This document shows, piece after piece, positions 9,401-18,380 of a stretch of 64,000 bases of DNA. The stretch covers positions 496,001-560,000 of the forward strand of contig JACKFA010000004.1 of assembly GCA_020632715.1 (NCBI GenBank), in the 5' to 3' direction. This DNA comes from Deltaproteobacteria bacterium (lineage in GTDB: Bacteria; Myxococcota_A; UBA9042; PHBI01). The first letter of the stretch is position 1; each line of letters opens with the position of its first letter. The position numbers and the translations under genes were made by a program. The notes under the pieces are model-generated. The model was not told where the DNA came from. It ran no database searches and saw only the letters and a list, made by a program, of their open reading frames with translations.

Positions 9401-10101
9401 CGCTCCTCCTGGTAGCGGTCCTGCGCGTCCGCGTAGTCGACGGCGCTCCGCTCGTAGTAGAGCTCGGCGAGGCGGAACATCGCGTCGGGCGTGTGGACCG
9501 GGTCGTCGGGGTACTTCGCGACGAAGGCCTCGAAGCGGCGGATGGCCTCGAGGCGGCGCTGGCGCAGCTCGAGCTCGATCTCGGACGCCTGCTTGTCGAA
9601 GCGCTTGTTGATGCCGGTCTCGCGGAGCTTGAAGGAGCGGTCGAGCAGCTTCCCGACCTCCTCCTGATAGTCCTTCGAGGCCTCGGCGAAGCGCGCGACG
9701 GTCTCGTCGTACTCCTTCCGCTCCTGGCGCTGGCGCAGCTCCTCCGGAGAGAGCTCGGCCTCGGGCTTCGCGACCGGCTCGGCGGCGCGCAGCGGCTCGC
9801 GGCGGCACTGGCCGATCTCCGGGAAGTCCGACAGCGAGGCCGTCGCCATGGACTTCTTCGCCGCGGCCGGGGGCGACGTCGGCGCCGCCTTCGGCTCCCC
9901 CGCCGCGGGCGCCGCCTTCGGGTCGCCGGCCGCTGGCGCGGCGCCGGGCTCACCGGCCGCGGGCTCGTCGTCGGCGTCGTCCCCGCCGGGATCGGCCGCC
10001 GCGGGGGCCGGCTCCGCAGCGCGGGCCACGAGCAGCGGCGGCGCGGCGAGCTGGAGCCCGCAGACGAGCGCGAGGACCCGTGACAGGCCGCGGAGGCTCA
10101 T
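6490..10101 (-). CDS. Giant periplasmic TPR protein (AgmU/GltD-like size class)
   Basis: This 1203-residue protein has a signal peptide (cleavage near ARAAEP, about residue 29) and an Ala/Pro-rich linker with repeated PKAAPAAGE units (about 40-80). More than a dozen TPR or TPR-like helical hairpins fill the rest to the C-terminus. Many repeats carry the FxxAxxYxxxxxxYP pattern seen in outer-membrane or periplasmic assembly TPRs. Its ATG overlaps the previous stop (ATGA), and its own stop overlaps the next start, so it is translationally coupled on both sides. By size, location and company it resembles the large TPR proteins of the Glt/Nfs machines. Its exact partner is not visible. Confidence 0.78.
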   Translation of the reverse strand: MSLRGLSRVLALVCGLQLAAPPLLVARAAEPAPAAADPGGDDADDEPAAGEPGAAPAAGDPKAAPAAGEPKAAPTSPPAAAKKSMATASLSDFPEIGQCRREPLRAAEPVAKPEAELSPEELRQRQERKEYDETVARFAEASKDYQEEVGKLLDRSFKLRETGINKRFDKQASEIELELRQRRLEAIRRFEAFVAKYPDDPVHTPDAMFRLAELYYERSAVDYADAQDRYQEERSLYERGKIPSEPQPPSRDYGDSVRIYRQLLGRFGERYRYADAVHYLLGYVLQESGDDLEARKTWLALVERYPKSEYAPEVYLRIGESHFDYGEFAEAAEVYQKALAYPDSRFYDKALYKLAWTYFQIYDYDRAIRTFKELIAYYDKQGADGTSSALREEAIDYLAKSLAEDDWDNDGLDDPNSGVGRALAYLSDGAPSENDIVAKYAESLYDLHDKKKYEEAIQVYGELIRRDPTALKAVAYQQQIIKIYDIMRDIDAATRERQKLAEMFAPGSEWARQNKGHLKQVNDASVAVESAMRRRALFLHQRAQELKTQAKLEERPELLAEAADNYMKAARAYEDYLLKYPTEPSSYEMRFYLGETLYYSDQFAQAAATYFEVAGDLNQAKFREPAAWSAVKSYERLLKDGVADGRLPDKADPNKPWSPGGGQEGDESTEVRAFTAEPYPQEVRDWMKAIDFYVLRDIQREGSRKPQVAFAYQAAEMSMRYHDNESARDRFKQVIACFPDDDLAADAMANILNIYRDENDLPNLEKWANIADRLALGDPEQTEQIRKKIKVFKLGAQFQRAESLLAAGQHLEAAREFERLADQNPDAKFLDKAYYNAAMAYKEVKYYESASRIFEKLVTDPRFKDSSFYNDSLFELAENYKLFFNFEKAVTTYQTYFARTQGSSEQNRPYALFTTARLQEYSGDLAQAARTYERYAEVFESRPDSANALFAAAQIYDDLEQRNDQRRVLRAFTKKFASAQGMGTRILEALLKLGDLAMLERKPKDAEDFYKEVLREYEARGFQPGSAAAAAAAEAKFDLVERRFDVYQRIKLTEGMSQKKMSVEIARKQKLLTELELAYGEVLPYKSLDWNIAAFYRLGDIYRDFAKTLYKAPVPRGLSDEELDIYYTTIEDEGLKYENVAIERFERTVKESGRLKVTNDWARLALEAINQYKPQDYPLYKETKKAPTFEPVYRVDTSAGEAK

Positions 10102-12518
10102 GGCTCCTCCTCGTCGCCGCCCTCGCCGCCATCGCCCCCGTCATCGGGCGGCGCGGACGCTGGCGCGGCGCTGCTGCTGCCGCCCGGCGACTCGTCGGCG
10201 GCGCCCTCGCGGAGGGCCTGCATGTCGTCGCCGAGGCTCGTCAGCCGCTTCGCGCGCTCGTCGTTGATGCGCGTGAGCTCGCGCGTCGACTGCTGCTTCT
10301 TCTCCCAGACGACGTCGAGGATCCCGACGTCCGCCTCGAGCACGACCTCGTTCATGCGCCCCTGCGCGCGCCGGAAGAGCTCCTCGCCCATGTCCCGCGC
10401 GAGGTCGCGCCCCTCGCCGTCGTAGATGGCGACCTCGCCCTGGTAGCCGGCGAGGCTCCCGAGCTCGCGCGAGACGATGGTCCGGAGCTCGGCCGTCTTG
10501 GAGGCGACCTCCTCGTCGATCGCGGCGATGACGCCGTCGAGGCGCGCGATGGCCGCGACGACGCGCCCGCGGAGGGCCGCGTAGCTCGCGAGCTCCTGGT
10601 CGACCCCGCGGCCGATCCGGAGCCCCACGCGCGAGTAGAAGTCCTGCTCGCGGCGGTGCGCGTCGAGGAGGGCCGTGCGGAGACCGCGCTCCCCGGCCGA
10701 CGCCTCGTCGCCCGTGCCCACGCTCCGCGCCTCGAGCTCGATCGTGCGCTTCAGCGCCTTGAGCTCGCCGAAGAGCCCGGTGAGCGCCTTCTTCTCGGCC
10801 TCGATGTCCGCGCGGATGCCGGCCTCGCGCGCCGCGGGGAGCTTGTCCGTGGAGGTGTCGGAGAACTGCTTGTCGTCGAGGTAGCGCTCGATGGCGAGCA
10901 GCTGCCGCTGCACCTCGGCGAGGTTCTGCTCCACCATGAACTGCTTCCGCGCGAGGTCCGCGAAGCGCTGGTTCATCGCGGCCTGCCGGCGGTCGTACGC
11001 CTCGAACGTCTGCGGGAGGGTCCTCACCTTCTCGTCGAGCGAGCGGCGGTAGGCGATGAGCTCGGCGATCTCCGTCGCGTCCTCGCGCGGGAGCTTGCCC
11101 TCGATGAGCGCAGCCTCCGCGTCGAGCACCTGCGACGAGACGAGGACGAGCCGGTTCTGGAGCGCGAGCGCGCGCGTCCAGCCGTCACGCAGGTTCGGGA
11201 AGAGCTCGACGCGGTTCCGCGAGGAGAGGATCTTCTCGAGGTCGTGGCCGATCCCCGTCGCCTCCGCGATGTCGCTCGACTCGCCGCTGATGCGATCGAA
11301 GACCGACGCGACGCGGCCGATGTCGTCGGTCGACTCGACCCACTTCGACGTGCGCTCCGAGAGCGGCGCCTTCAGGGCCGCCTGCCCCTTCTGCCGCTCG
11401 AGGAGCCACTGGAAGTAGCGCTGGATGTCGGCCGGGTCGCGCGTGAAGCGGACGAGCTCGTTCCGGATGGGCGCGAAGCGGTCGATGATGGCCGAGTAGC
11501 TGTCCATCGCCTCGTCGTAGTCGTTCATCATCACGTTGAGGCGCCCGCGGAGCACGTGCGCGTCGACGTTGATCTGCTCGTCCTGGACCGTGAGCAGGAG
11601 CACGTCGACCGTCAGCAGCGCGCGGTCGTATTGCTCGAGCTTGATGTAGGTCCAGGCCATCTCGTAGAGGGCGACCTCGTAGTGGGGGCTGTTGCGGCCG
11701 ATGTTCTGATAGGAGGTGAGCGCGGTCGTGAGGTCGCCCGTCTCCGACTGGAGACGTCCAACGGCCAGCCACGAGAGATCCTTGAGCGCCTGCGCCTCGG
11801 CGTCGTCCGCGGTCCCCCCCGTGAGCCCCGAGAAGATGGAGAGCGCGTCGGTGTACTGCTTCTTCGCGGTGTACGCCGCGCCCAGGTAGTAGCGGGCGCG
11901 CGTGAAGAACTCGCTCTGCGGGCTCACGACCTTCAGCCAGAGGATGGCCTTGTCGGGGTCGTTCAGCTGGAGATAGGCCTTGCCGAGCCCGAAGCGCGTG
12001 CGGTCGCTCGAGGCCGTGCCGCCGAACTGCGCGACGAGCTCCTTCAGGCGGGCCGTGTCCCCGTCGGAGAGCGCCATCTCGATGAGGTAGTAGCGCGCCT
12101 CCTCGGCGAGCTTCGCGTCGCGGCCCTTGGCGACCGCCGAGAACTGGTCGCGCGCGGCCTTCGGGTTGTCGATCTTCAGGAGCGCCTGCCCGAGCAGGAG
12201 CTCCGCCGACTCGTACTCGAGGTCGCCGCGGAACGCCGGGTCGTCGAGGACGTCCATCAGCACGATGGCGGCGTTCTCGTAGTTGCCGAGGTCGTAGAAG
12301 ACGCGGGCGTCGATGAGGCGCGTCTGGTGCGGGAACTTCCGCACGATGGCGAGCGGGTTCGCGAACTCGCGGACGAGGCGGCCGATCGCGTCCTCGAGGT
12401 TCGCGACCTGCGACTCGAAGCGCCGGACGCCGCGCTCCTCCTCGGCCGACGCGGCGCCGCCGAGCGCGGCTCCGGCCACGAGGACGCCCGTGGCGAGCGC
12501 GAGCCCGAGCCGACGCAC
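10098..12518 (-). CDS. Secreted TPR and coiled-coil protein
   Basis: This 806-residue protein starts at a GTG with a GGAGG SD eight nt upstream. A signal peptide ends at GAASAEEE (about residue 26). Residues about 30-330 contain TPR-like hairpins, including YLGAAYTAKKQYTDALSIF. The second half (about 400-770) is long alpha-helical and charged, very likely coiled coil. The last 35 residues are Ser/Pro then Gly/Asp/Glu-rich and look disordered. Together with the two following TPR genes, to which it is coupled by ATGA, it could form an elongated periplasmic scaffold reaching the outer membrane. No catalytic motif is seen. Confidence 0.72.
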   Translation of the reverse strand: MRRLGLALATGVLVAGAALGGAASAEEERGVRRFESQVANLEDAIGRLVREFANPLAIVRKFPHQTRLIDARVFYDLGNYENAAIVLMDVLDDPAFRGDLEYESAELLLGQALLKIDNPKAARDQFSAVAKGRDAKLAEEARYYLIEMALSDGDTARLKELVAQFGGTASSDRTRFGLGKAYLQLNDPDKAILWLKVVSPQSEFFTRARYYLGAAYTAKKQYTDALSIFSGLTGGTADDAEAQALKDLSWLAVGRLQSETGDLTTALTSYQNIGRNSPHYEVALYEMAWTYIKLEQYDRALLTVDVLLLTVQDEQINVDAHVLRGRLNVMMNDYDEAMDSYSAIIDRFAPIRNELVRFTRDPADIQRYFQWLLERQKGQAALKAPLSERTSKWVESTDDIGRVASVFDRISGESSDIAEATGIGHDLEKILSSRNRVELFPNLRDGWTRALALQNRLVLVSSQVLDAEAALIEGKLPREDATEIAELIAYRRSLDEKVRTLPQTFEAYDRRQAAMNQRFADLARKQFMVEQNLAEVQRQLLAIERYLDDKQFSDTSTDKLPAAREAGIRADIEAEKKALTGLFGELKALKRTIELEARSVGTGDEASAGERGLRTALLDAHRREQDFYSRVGLRIGRGVDQELASYAALRGRVVAAIARLDGVIAAIDEEVASKTAELRTIVSRELGSLAGYQGEVAIYDGEGRDLARDMGEELFRRAQGRMNEVVLEADVGILDVVWEKKQQSTRELTRINDERAKRLTSLGDDMQALREGAADESPGGSSSAAPASAPPDDGGDGGEGGDEEEP

Positions 12519-12607
12519 CTACGCCACCTCCGACCGGGAAGCAGGCGAGGCCGAGGTCGTCACGCGGGACGGGCCTCGGCCGGACGGGGCGGGCGCTTGG
12601 ACCATCG

Positions 12608-13435
12608 TCAGGGCTTCCCTTCCTCGGGGGCCGGGGTCGTCGGGGCGGGCGAGGTCGCCGTGGGGGCGGCGGCGTCCTCGTTCGTGTAGCTCACCTGCTT
12701 CACGTCGAACTGGATCGAGGGGCGCTCGCGCAGGTCGTACGTGATGTCCCCGCGCTGGTAGCCGATGGCGCGGACCGTCGTGATCTTCCCCTTCGTCGCG
12801 AAGAACGTGTAGTTCGCGCGCAGCTTGAAGAGGTAGTCCTTGAGGTACGGGAAGATGGCGCTGTCGCCGCGGTAGATCATCTCCACCGCGAGGACGTGGT
12901 TCCCGGGGACCAGGTTCTGGTTGAAGATCTCGATGGAGTCCTGGTCGTCGAGGACCCGCGAGGTGTCGTCCTGGAAGTAGATCTTCTCGCCGTCGAGGTG
13001 GTAGAGCACCTGGACCGGCTTGAAGCTCGCGCCCATGTCGTTCTCGTGGAAGATCACGACCTTGGCTTCGGCGATGACGTCGTTGAGGATCCGCTCCTTC
13101 AGGAGCAGGAGGCGCGTCTTCGAGCGGAAGACCTTCTCCTTCAGGCCGATGACCTGCTCCTCGAGCTCGCGGAGCTTGGCGTCGTGGAGCTCCGCGCCGA
13201 CCGTGCCGACCCCGGCGCCTGCCGTGGGCCCGCCCGTGGGGGCCGGCGTCGTCTCGCCGTCGCCCGTGCCTGGCGGCGCGTCGAGCGAGGTGGAGGGGGT
13301 CATCCCGTCGGCCGGGGCGGGCGGGGCGTCGGGCGTCGGCTCGGCGCTCATGCCGGGGCCCCCCGTCAGGACGAGACCCACCACGCCCAGGGCGCCGAGG
13401 ACCCAGCGGGAGCGCGCGGAGAGAGGTGAGGTCAT
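12608..13435 (-). CDS. Secreted Pro/Ala-rich protein opening the envelope-machine operon
   Basis: The ATG at 13435 has an AAGGA SD and gives 275 residues. A signal peptide ends about residue 30 (GMSAEP). A Pro/Ala/Gly/Thr-rich linker spans about 31-80 and a helical segment about 85-120 (ELEEQVIGLKEKVFRSK, possible coiled coil). A beta-rich domain (about 125-245) follows, and then a Pro/Ala/Thr tail. Such linkers have led related myxobacterial proteins to be labelled dihydrolipoamide acetyltransferase, but no lipoyl or catalytic domain is present here, so I give no enzymatic function. It is the first gene after the 13512-13557 promoter. An 89-bp gap separates it from the TPR genes. Confidence 0.65.
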   Translation of the reverse strand: MTSPLSARSRWVLGALGVVGLVLTGGPGMSAEPTPDAPPAPADGMTPSTSLDAPPGTGDGETTPAPTGGPTAGAGVGTVGAELHDAKLRELEEQVIGLKEKVFRSKTRLLLLKERILNDVIAEAKVVIFHENDMGASFKPVQVLYHLDGEKIYFQDDTSRVLDDQDSIEIFNQNLVPGNHVLAVEMIYRGDSAIFPYLKDYLFKLRANYTFFATKGKITTVRAIGYQRGDITYDLRERPSIQFDVKQVSYTNEDAAAPTATSPAPTTPAPEEGKP

Positions 13436-13511
13436 CGTCGCTGTCCTTGGCCTCATGGGACCTCGAGGGCTGGTCCATGAGGAGCGCCGCCACGTTGCGA
13501 GCTGGCCGCGC

Positions 13512-13529
13512 TCCCCGAGATCTCGGGGA
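13512..13529. promoter_or_regulatory. 18-bp palindrome overlapping the operon transcription start
   Basis: TCCCCGAGATCTCGGGGA is a perfect palindrome that begins at the last base of the -10 box and covers the expected start site (about 13522). This is a classic position for a repressor operator. As RNA it would instead form a 5' stem protecting the transcript. Confidence 0.5.
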
Positions 13530-13557
13530 TAGTGGACCGCAGCAAGGGACGCGTCAA
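13529..13557 (-). promoter_or_regulatory. Sigma70-like promoter of the envelope-machine operon
   Basis: On the minus strand TTGACG (13557-13552) is followed after 17 nt by CACTAT (13534-13529), which keeps the key A at position 2 and T at position 6 of a -10 box. The start would be about 85 nt upstream of the first ATG at 13435. No second promoter is obvious before the TPR genes. Confidence 0.5.
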
Positions 13558-13810
13558 CTTGCCTTTGCCTTACAGGCCGCGCGCATTTTCTCGCGGTTCG
13601 CGGGCGCGAGATGATCGGCAGGACGCCGTCCGGTCGCCTCGGAGGTCGACCGGCAGCGCGTGAGCGATCCCCGGACGGTGGCAGGTCTGCCCGGAGCGAT
13701 CGCCGTTGCAACGGCACCTCGGGTCGCGCCGTCACATGGTGACGCGCGGCCTTCGGGCGGACCCGGTCGGGTCGGTGCGGCGAAGCTCCGCGAGGGCGCC
13801 GGGGAAAATA

Positions 13811-13860
13811 CGGCCCATGAAACCGCGCGGCGCGAACGCCTGCGACGGCTTCATGGGCCG
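13811..13860. repeat. Inverted repeat, 11-bp arms, 28-nt loop
   Basis: CGGCCCATGAA (13811-13821) and TTCATGGGCCG (13850-13860) are exact reverse complements. The loop is GC-rich. It could be a transcript-end structure after obg, a regulator site or a small RNA stem; nothing in the sequence decides between these. Confidence 0.4.
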
Positions 13861-13985
13861 CCCCCTCCTCATGACAGGTCAATTCGGAGCGGGGCGGAAA
13901 AACGTGAGGACTTTTTTGGCGGCGGCGCCTCTCGGCCTCACCACGGGCCGGCGTGAGGCGGATCCGGCGAGCGCGCCCGGGGGCG

Positions 13986-15014
13986 TCAGAGTGGCGACCA
14001 GCCGCCGGCGTCCGGGTCTTCCTTCGGCGCGAGGAGCTCGACCGCGCGGCGCATCACGTCGTGGACGTGCTCGCCGGAGAGCCCGCTCGAGGTCATCACG
14101 GTGACGCCGATGGCCTCGAACTCGGTGCGCCAGAGGTCGAGCTCCGCGCGCTCGCCGATGAGGTCGACCTTGTTGAGGACGACGATCTCCGGCATGCGCG
14201 CGAGCTCGCGCGACCACTCGGAGAGCTCACCGCGGACGACCTGGTAGGCCTTCACGGGGTCGATGGCGTCGGGGGAGAGGGAGACGAGGTGCACGAGCAC
14301 CTGCGTGCGCTCGAGGTGCTTCAGGAACTTGTCGCCGAGGCCCTGTCCCTCGTGCGCCCCCTCGATGAGCCCGGGGACGTCGGCGACGACGATGTCGCGC
14401 TCGCCCAGCCGGTAGACCCCGAGGTTCGGGACGAGGGTCGTGAACGGGTAGGCGCCGACGCGCGCCTGGCTGCGCGTGACCGCGCGGATGAAGGTGCTCT
14501 TCCCCGCGTTCGGGAGGCCGACGAGGCCCACGTCCGCGACGAGCTTCAGCGACAGCGCGAGCTCGCGCGCCTCGCCTGGGAGGCCCTCCTGCGAGTAGCG
14601 CGGCGTCTGCCGGGTGGAGGTCGCGAAGCTCGAGTTCCCGCGCCCGCCGCGGCCGCCCTTGGCGACGACGACGCGCTGGCCGGCCTCGCGCAGGTCGGCG
14701 AGGACCTCGCCCGTGGCGACGTCGGTCACGATGGTGCCGACGGGCACGGGGACGACGGCGTCCTCGCCGCGGCGACCGGTCTTGTTGCTGGTGCCGCCGG
14801 GCTTGCCCACCTCGGCGCGGTAGTGGCGCTTGTAGCGGTGGTCGAGCAGCGTCACGACGCCGTCGCTCGCCTCGAGCACGACGTCGCCGCCGTCGCCGCC
14901 CTGGCCGCCGTCGGGCCCGCCGAGGGGCACCTTGGCCTCGCGACGGAAGCTGATGAGCCCGTAGCCACCGTCACCGGCCGCGACCTCGATGGTCGCTTCG
15001 TCGACGAATTGCAT
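13986..15014 (-). CDS. obg: GTPase Obg/CgtA
   Basis: This 342-residue protein has the glycine-rich Obg domain (1-158, with GGxGGxGG and repeated GxGG turns). A G domain follows, with GLPNAGKST (G1), DVPGLIEGA (G3) and NKVD (G4). Obg is an essential GTPase acting in 50S ribosome assembly and stress control. The C-terminal OCT domain of some orthologues is absent; the protein ends soon after the G domain. The ATG at 15014 fits the family start (MQFVDEA), although an in-frame TTG lies 48 nt upstream and no SD is obvious. It follows rplU and rpmA, the classic order. Confidence 0.95.
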   Translation of the reverse strand: MQFVDEATIEVAAGDGGYGLISFRREAKVPLGGPDGGQGGDGGDVVLEASDGVVTLLDHRYKRHYRAEVGKPGGTSNKTGRRGEDAVVPVPVGTIVTDVATGEVLADLREAGQRVVVAKGGRGGRGNSSFATSTRQTPRYSQEGLPGEARELALSLKLVADVGLVGLPNAGKSTFIRAVTRSQARVGAYPFTTLVPNLGVYRLGERDIVVADVPGLIEGAHEGQGLGDKFLKHLERTQVLVHLVSLSPDAIDPVKAYQVVRGELSEWSRELARMPEIVVLNKVDLIGERAELDLWRTEFEAIGVTVMTSSGLSGEHVHDVMRRAVELLAPKEDPDAGGWSPL

Positions 15015-15062
15015 CGCTAGCGATCGGGGCGAGGGGACCGGAGGCGGAGGCGTGCCGACCAA

Positions 15063-15079
15063 GGCGCGCGGAGCGCGCC
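15063..15079 (-). other. Hairpin in the rpmA-obg spacer
   Basis: GGCGCGC and GCGCGCC form a 7-bp stem with a 3-nt loop about 50 nt before the obg ATG. It lies in the presumed leader of obg and could affect its expression; no U-tract follows. Confidence 0.3.
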
Positions 15080-15184
15080 GACTCGGCTCGCCGGAGCCGC
15101 AGGGCCCCGAGCCTTACGGCGCGAACACGCCACGACGCTGTTGGTCGCTTCGTCCACGCGTTGCACGGGTGCCTCTCACGCCAA

Positions 15185-15202
15185 GGGCGCCTCGCGGCGC
15201 CC
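15185..15202 (-). terminator. Hairpin after rpmA
   Basis: On the minus strand GGGCGCC-GCGA-GGCGCCC forms a 7-bp stem with a GNRA-type tetraloop, about 12 nt past the rpmA stop, followed by TTGG. It is probably a partial terminator between the ribosomal protein genes and obg. Confidence 0.45.
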
Positions 15203-15214
15203 CCGTCAGTCGTC

Positions 15215-15475
15215 TCAGGCTTCCGCCGGGATGACCGTGACGCGCTTGCGCGTGCGGTCCTTGCGCTCGAACTTCACCACCCCGTCGCAGAGCGCGAAGA
15301 GGGTGTAGTCCTTGCCCATCCCGACGTTGCGGCCCGGGTGGATCCTGGTGCCCACCTGGCGAACGATGATGTTGCCGGCCTCGATCTGCTGCCCACCGAA
15401 CATCTTCACGCCCCGACGCTGAGCGTTCGAGTCGCGGCCGTTCCGGGAGCTGCCCTGACCTTTCTTGTGAGCCAT
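15215..15475 (-). CDS. rpmA: Ribosomal protein bL27
   Basis: This 86-residue protein begins [20 protein letters not shown], the conserved mature-type N-terminus that reaches the peptidyl transferase centre. The usual [11 protein letters not shown] and [12 protein letters not shown] segments follow. There is no Firmicute-type N-terminal extension needing cleavage. A GAGAGGA SD precedes the ATG. It lies 33 bp after rplU and upstream of obg. Confidence 0.97.
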   Translation of the reverse strand: MAHKKGQGSSRNGRDSNAQRRGVKMFGGQQIEAGNIIVRQVGTRIHPGRNVGMGKDYTLFALCDGVVKFERKDRTRKRVTVIPAEA

Positions 15476-15508
15476 CGTGTCCTCTCAGAGCGCGCGAGCG
15501 TTGCCCGA

Positions 15509-15820
15509 TCAGGCGCTGATCTGGTCGATCTTGACGCGGGTGAAGTACTGGCGGTGACCGTTCAGCCGCTTGTAGTTCTTGCGGCGCTGGAACTTGAAGA
15601 CGAGCACCTTGCGGGCCCGCCCCTGCTCCACGATCGTGCCGGTGACGGCGGCGCCGCTCACCATGGGGGCGCCGATCTTGAGGTCGGCGCCGGCACCCAC
15701 GGCCAGCACCTCGTCGAACGTCACGGCCGCGCCGTGGTCGCCCTCGAGCTTCTCGATGGTGACGACGTCCCCTTCCTCGACCCTGTACTGCTTACCGCCG
15801 GTCTTGATCACGGCATACAT
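15509..15820 (-). CDS. rplU: Ribosomal protein bL21
   Basis: This 103-residue protein begins MYAVIKTGGKQYRVEEGD and contains the conserved FKFQRRKNYKRLNGHRQ block, both diagnostic for bL21 of the large subunit. A CAGGAG SD sits 7 nt before the ATG. A strong promoter at 15851-15879 gives a leader of only about 24 nt, too short for an L21-leader RNA of the known types. Confidence 0.97.
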   Translation of the reverse strand: MYAVIKTGGKQYRVEEGDVVTIEKLEGDHGAAVTFDEVLAVGAGADLKIGAPMVSGAAVTGTIVEQGRARKVLVFKFQRRKNYKRLNGHRQYFTRVKIDQISA

Positions 15821-15850
15821 ACGAGAACTCCTGCGCTCGAAGGCCGGGGG

Positions 15851-15879
15851 AAGCTAGAGAAGAGCCTCCCGGCTGTCAA
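15851..15879 (-). promoter_or_regulatory. Promoter of rplU-rpmA(-obg)
   Basis: On the minus strand a perfect TTGACA (15879-15874) is followed after 17 nt by TAGCTT (15856-15851). The predicted start is about 15844, only some 24 nt before the rplU ATG. Confidence 0.65.
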
Positions 15880-15917
15880 GGGTTTGCGTCGCGCGCGCGG
15901 AAACGCGCGCCAATCCG

Positions 15918-16942
15918 TCAGCGGCAGAGCGCCGCGAGGCTCTCCCCGTACGGCGCCCGGGCCACGCCCCGCTCCGTCACGATCGCCGCGATGAGCTCCG
16001 CCGGGGTCACGTCGAACGCCGGGTTCAACGCCTTCACCCCGACGGGCGCGATCGGCTTCCCGAACACGCCCGTCACCTCGTCCGGCCCGCGGTCCTCGAT
16101 CGGGATCTCCGCCCCCGACGCGAGCGAGAGATCGATCGTCGACGTCGGCGCCGCCACGTAGAACGGCACCCCGTGCCGCGCGCACAGCGTCGCCACCGTG
16201 TACGTCCCGATCTTGTTCGCCGTGTCCCCGTTCGCCGCGATCCGATCGGCCCCCACGATCGCGAGGTCGATCCCGCCGCGCGAGATCACGTGCCCCGCCG
16301 CCGAGTCCGCGAGGATCGTCACGTCGATCCCCTCCTTCACGCACTCCCACGCCGTGAGCCGGCTCCCCTGGAGGTACGGCCGCGTCTCGTCCGCGAAGAC
16401 CGCCACGCGCTTCCCCGCCTCGACCGCCGCCCGGATGACGCCGAGCGCCGTCCCGTAGCCCGCCGTCGCGAGGCTCCCCGTGTTGCAGTGCGTCAAGACG
16501 CGCGCCCCGTCCGGCACGAGCACGGCGCCGTTCCGCCCCATCGCGCGGTTCGTCGCGAGGTCCTCCTCGTAGACGAGCGCCGCCTCGCGATCGAGCGCGT
16601 CGAGCCGCGCGTCGCCCTTGTGCAGTGCAGCAATCCCCTTCATGCGCTCTATCGCCCAGAAAAGATTGACCGCGGTCGGGCGCGACGCCGCCATGATGTT
16701 GCAGTGCACAACGAACCCGGCGTCGAAGTCCGCCGCCGGGAGCTGCCGCGCGCCGAGCGCCAGGCCCATCGCCGCCGCGACGCCGATGGCGGGCGCCCCG
16801 CGGATCACCATGTCGCGGATCGCGTCCGCGACCTCCTGCACCGTGCTCAGCGTGACGTACACCTCCTCGAACGGGAGGCGGCGCTGGTCGAGCATCACCA
16901 CGCGCCCCTCGGCGTCGCGCTCGATCGTCCTGATGTTCGTCG

Positions 16943-16946
<4 letters not shown>
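15918..16946 (-). CDS. mtnA: Methylthioribose-1-phosphate isomerase
   Basis: This 342-residue enzyme of the methionine salvage pathway converts methylthioribose-1-P to the ribulose form. The family blocks are present: [29 protein letters not shown], the catalytic Cys in [11 protein letters not shown] and the catalytic Asp in [13 protein letters not shown], then NKIGTY. The ATG overlaps the gatB stop (ATGA), so the gene is read as part of the gat cluster. A stretch at 16618-16720 is more AT-rich than its surroundings, but the encoded residues are the conserved ones. Other eIF2B-like isomerases are less likely given the matching length and motifs. Confidence 0.93.
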
Positions 16947-18379
<1,433 letters not shown>

Positions 18380-18380
18380 G

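Larger units (their letters stand above)
13436..13985. other. 550-bp intergenic region between obg and the envelope-machine operon
   Basis: No convincing gene lies here. It holds the promoter and palindrome at 13512-13557 and an inverted repeat at 13811-13860, next to AT-rich patches (GGGGAAAATA just before 13811 and a T6 run at about 13911). The remaining sequence shows nothing I can interpret. Confidence 0.6.

Noticed and set aside
4912..10083. A 1723-codon open frame on the plus strand opposite the TPR genes
   Set aside because: Its translation is almost only Arg, Leu, Glu, Val and Asp, the typical complement of GC-rich helical genes. The minus strand has signal peptides, TPR motifs and coupled starts.
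13660..14104. Small plus-strand genes between obg and the motor operon
   Set aside because: Compositionally random peptides without SD that run into the antisense of obg.
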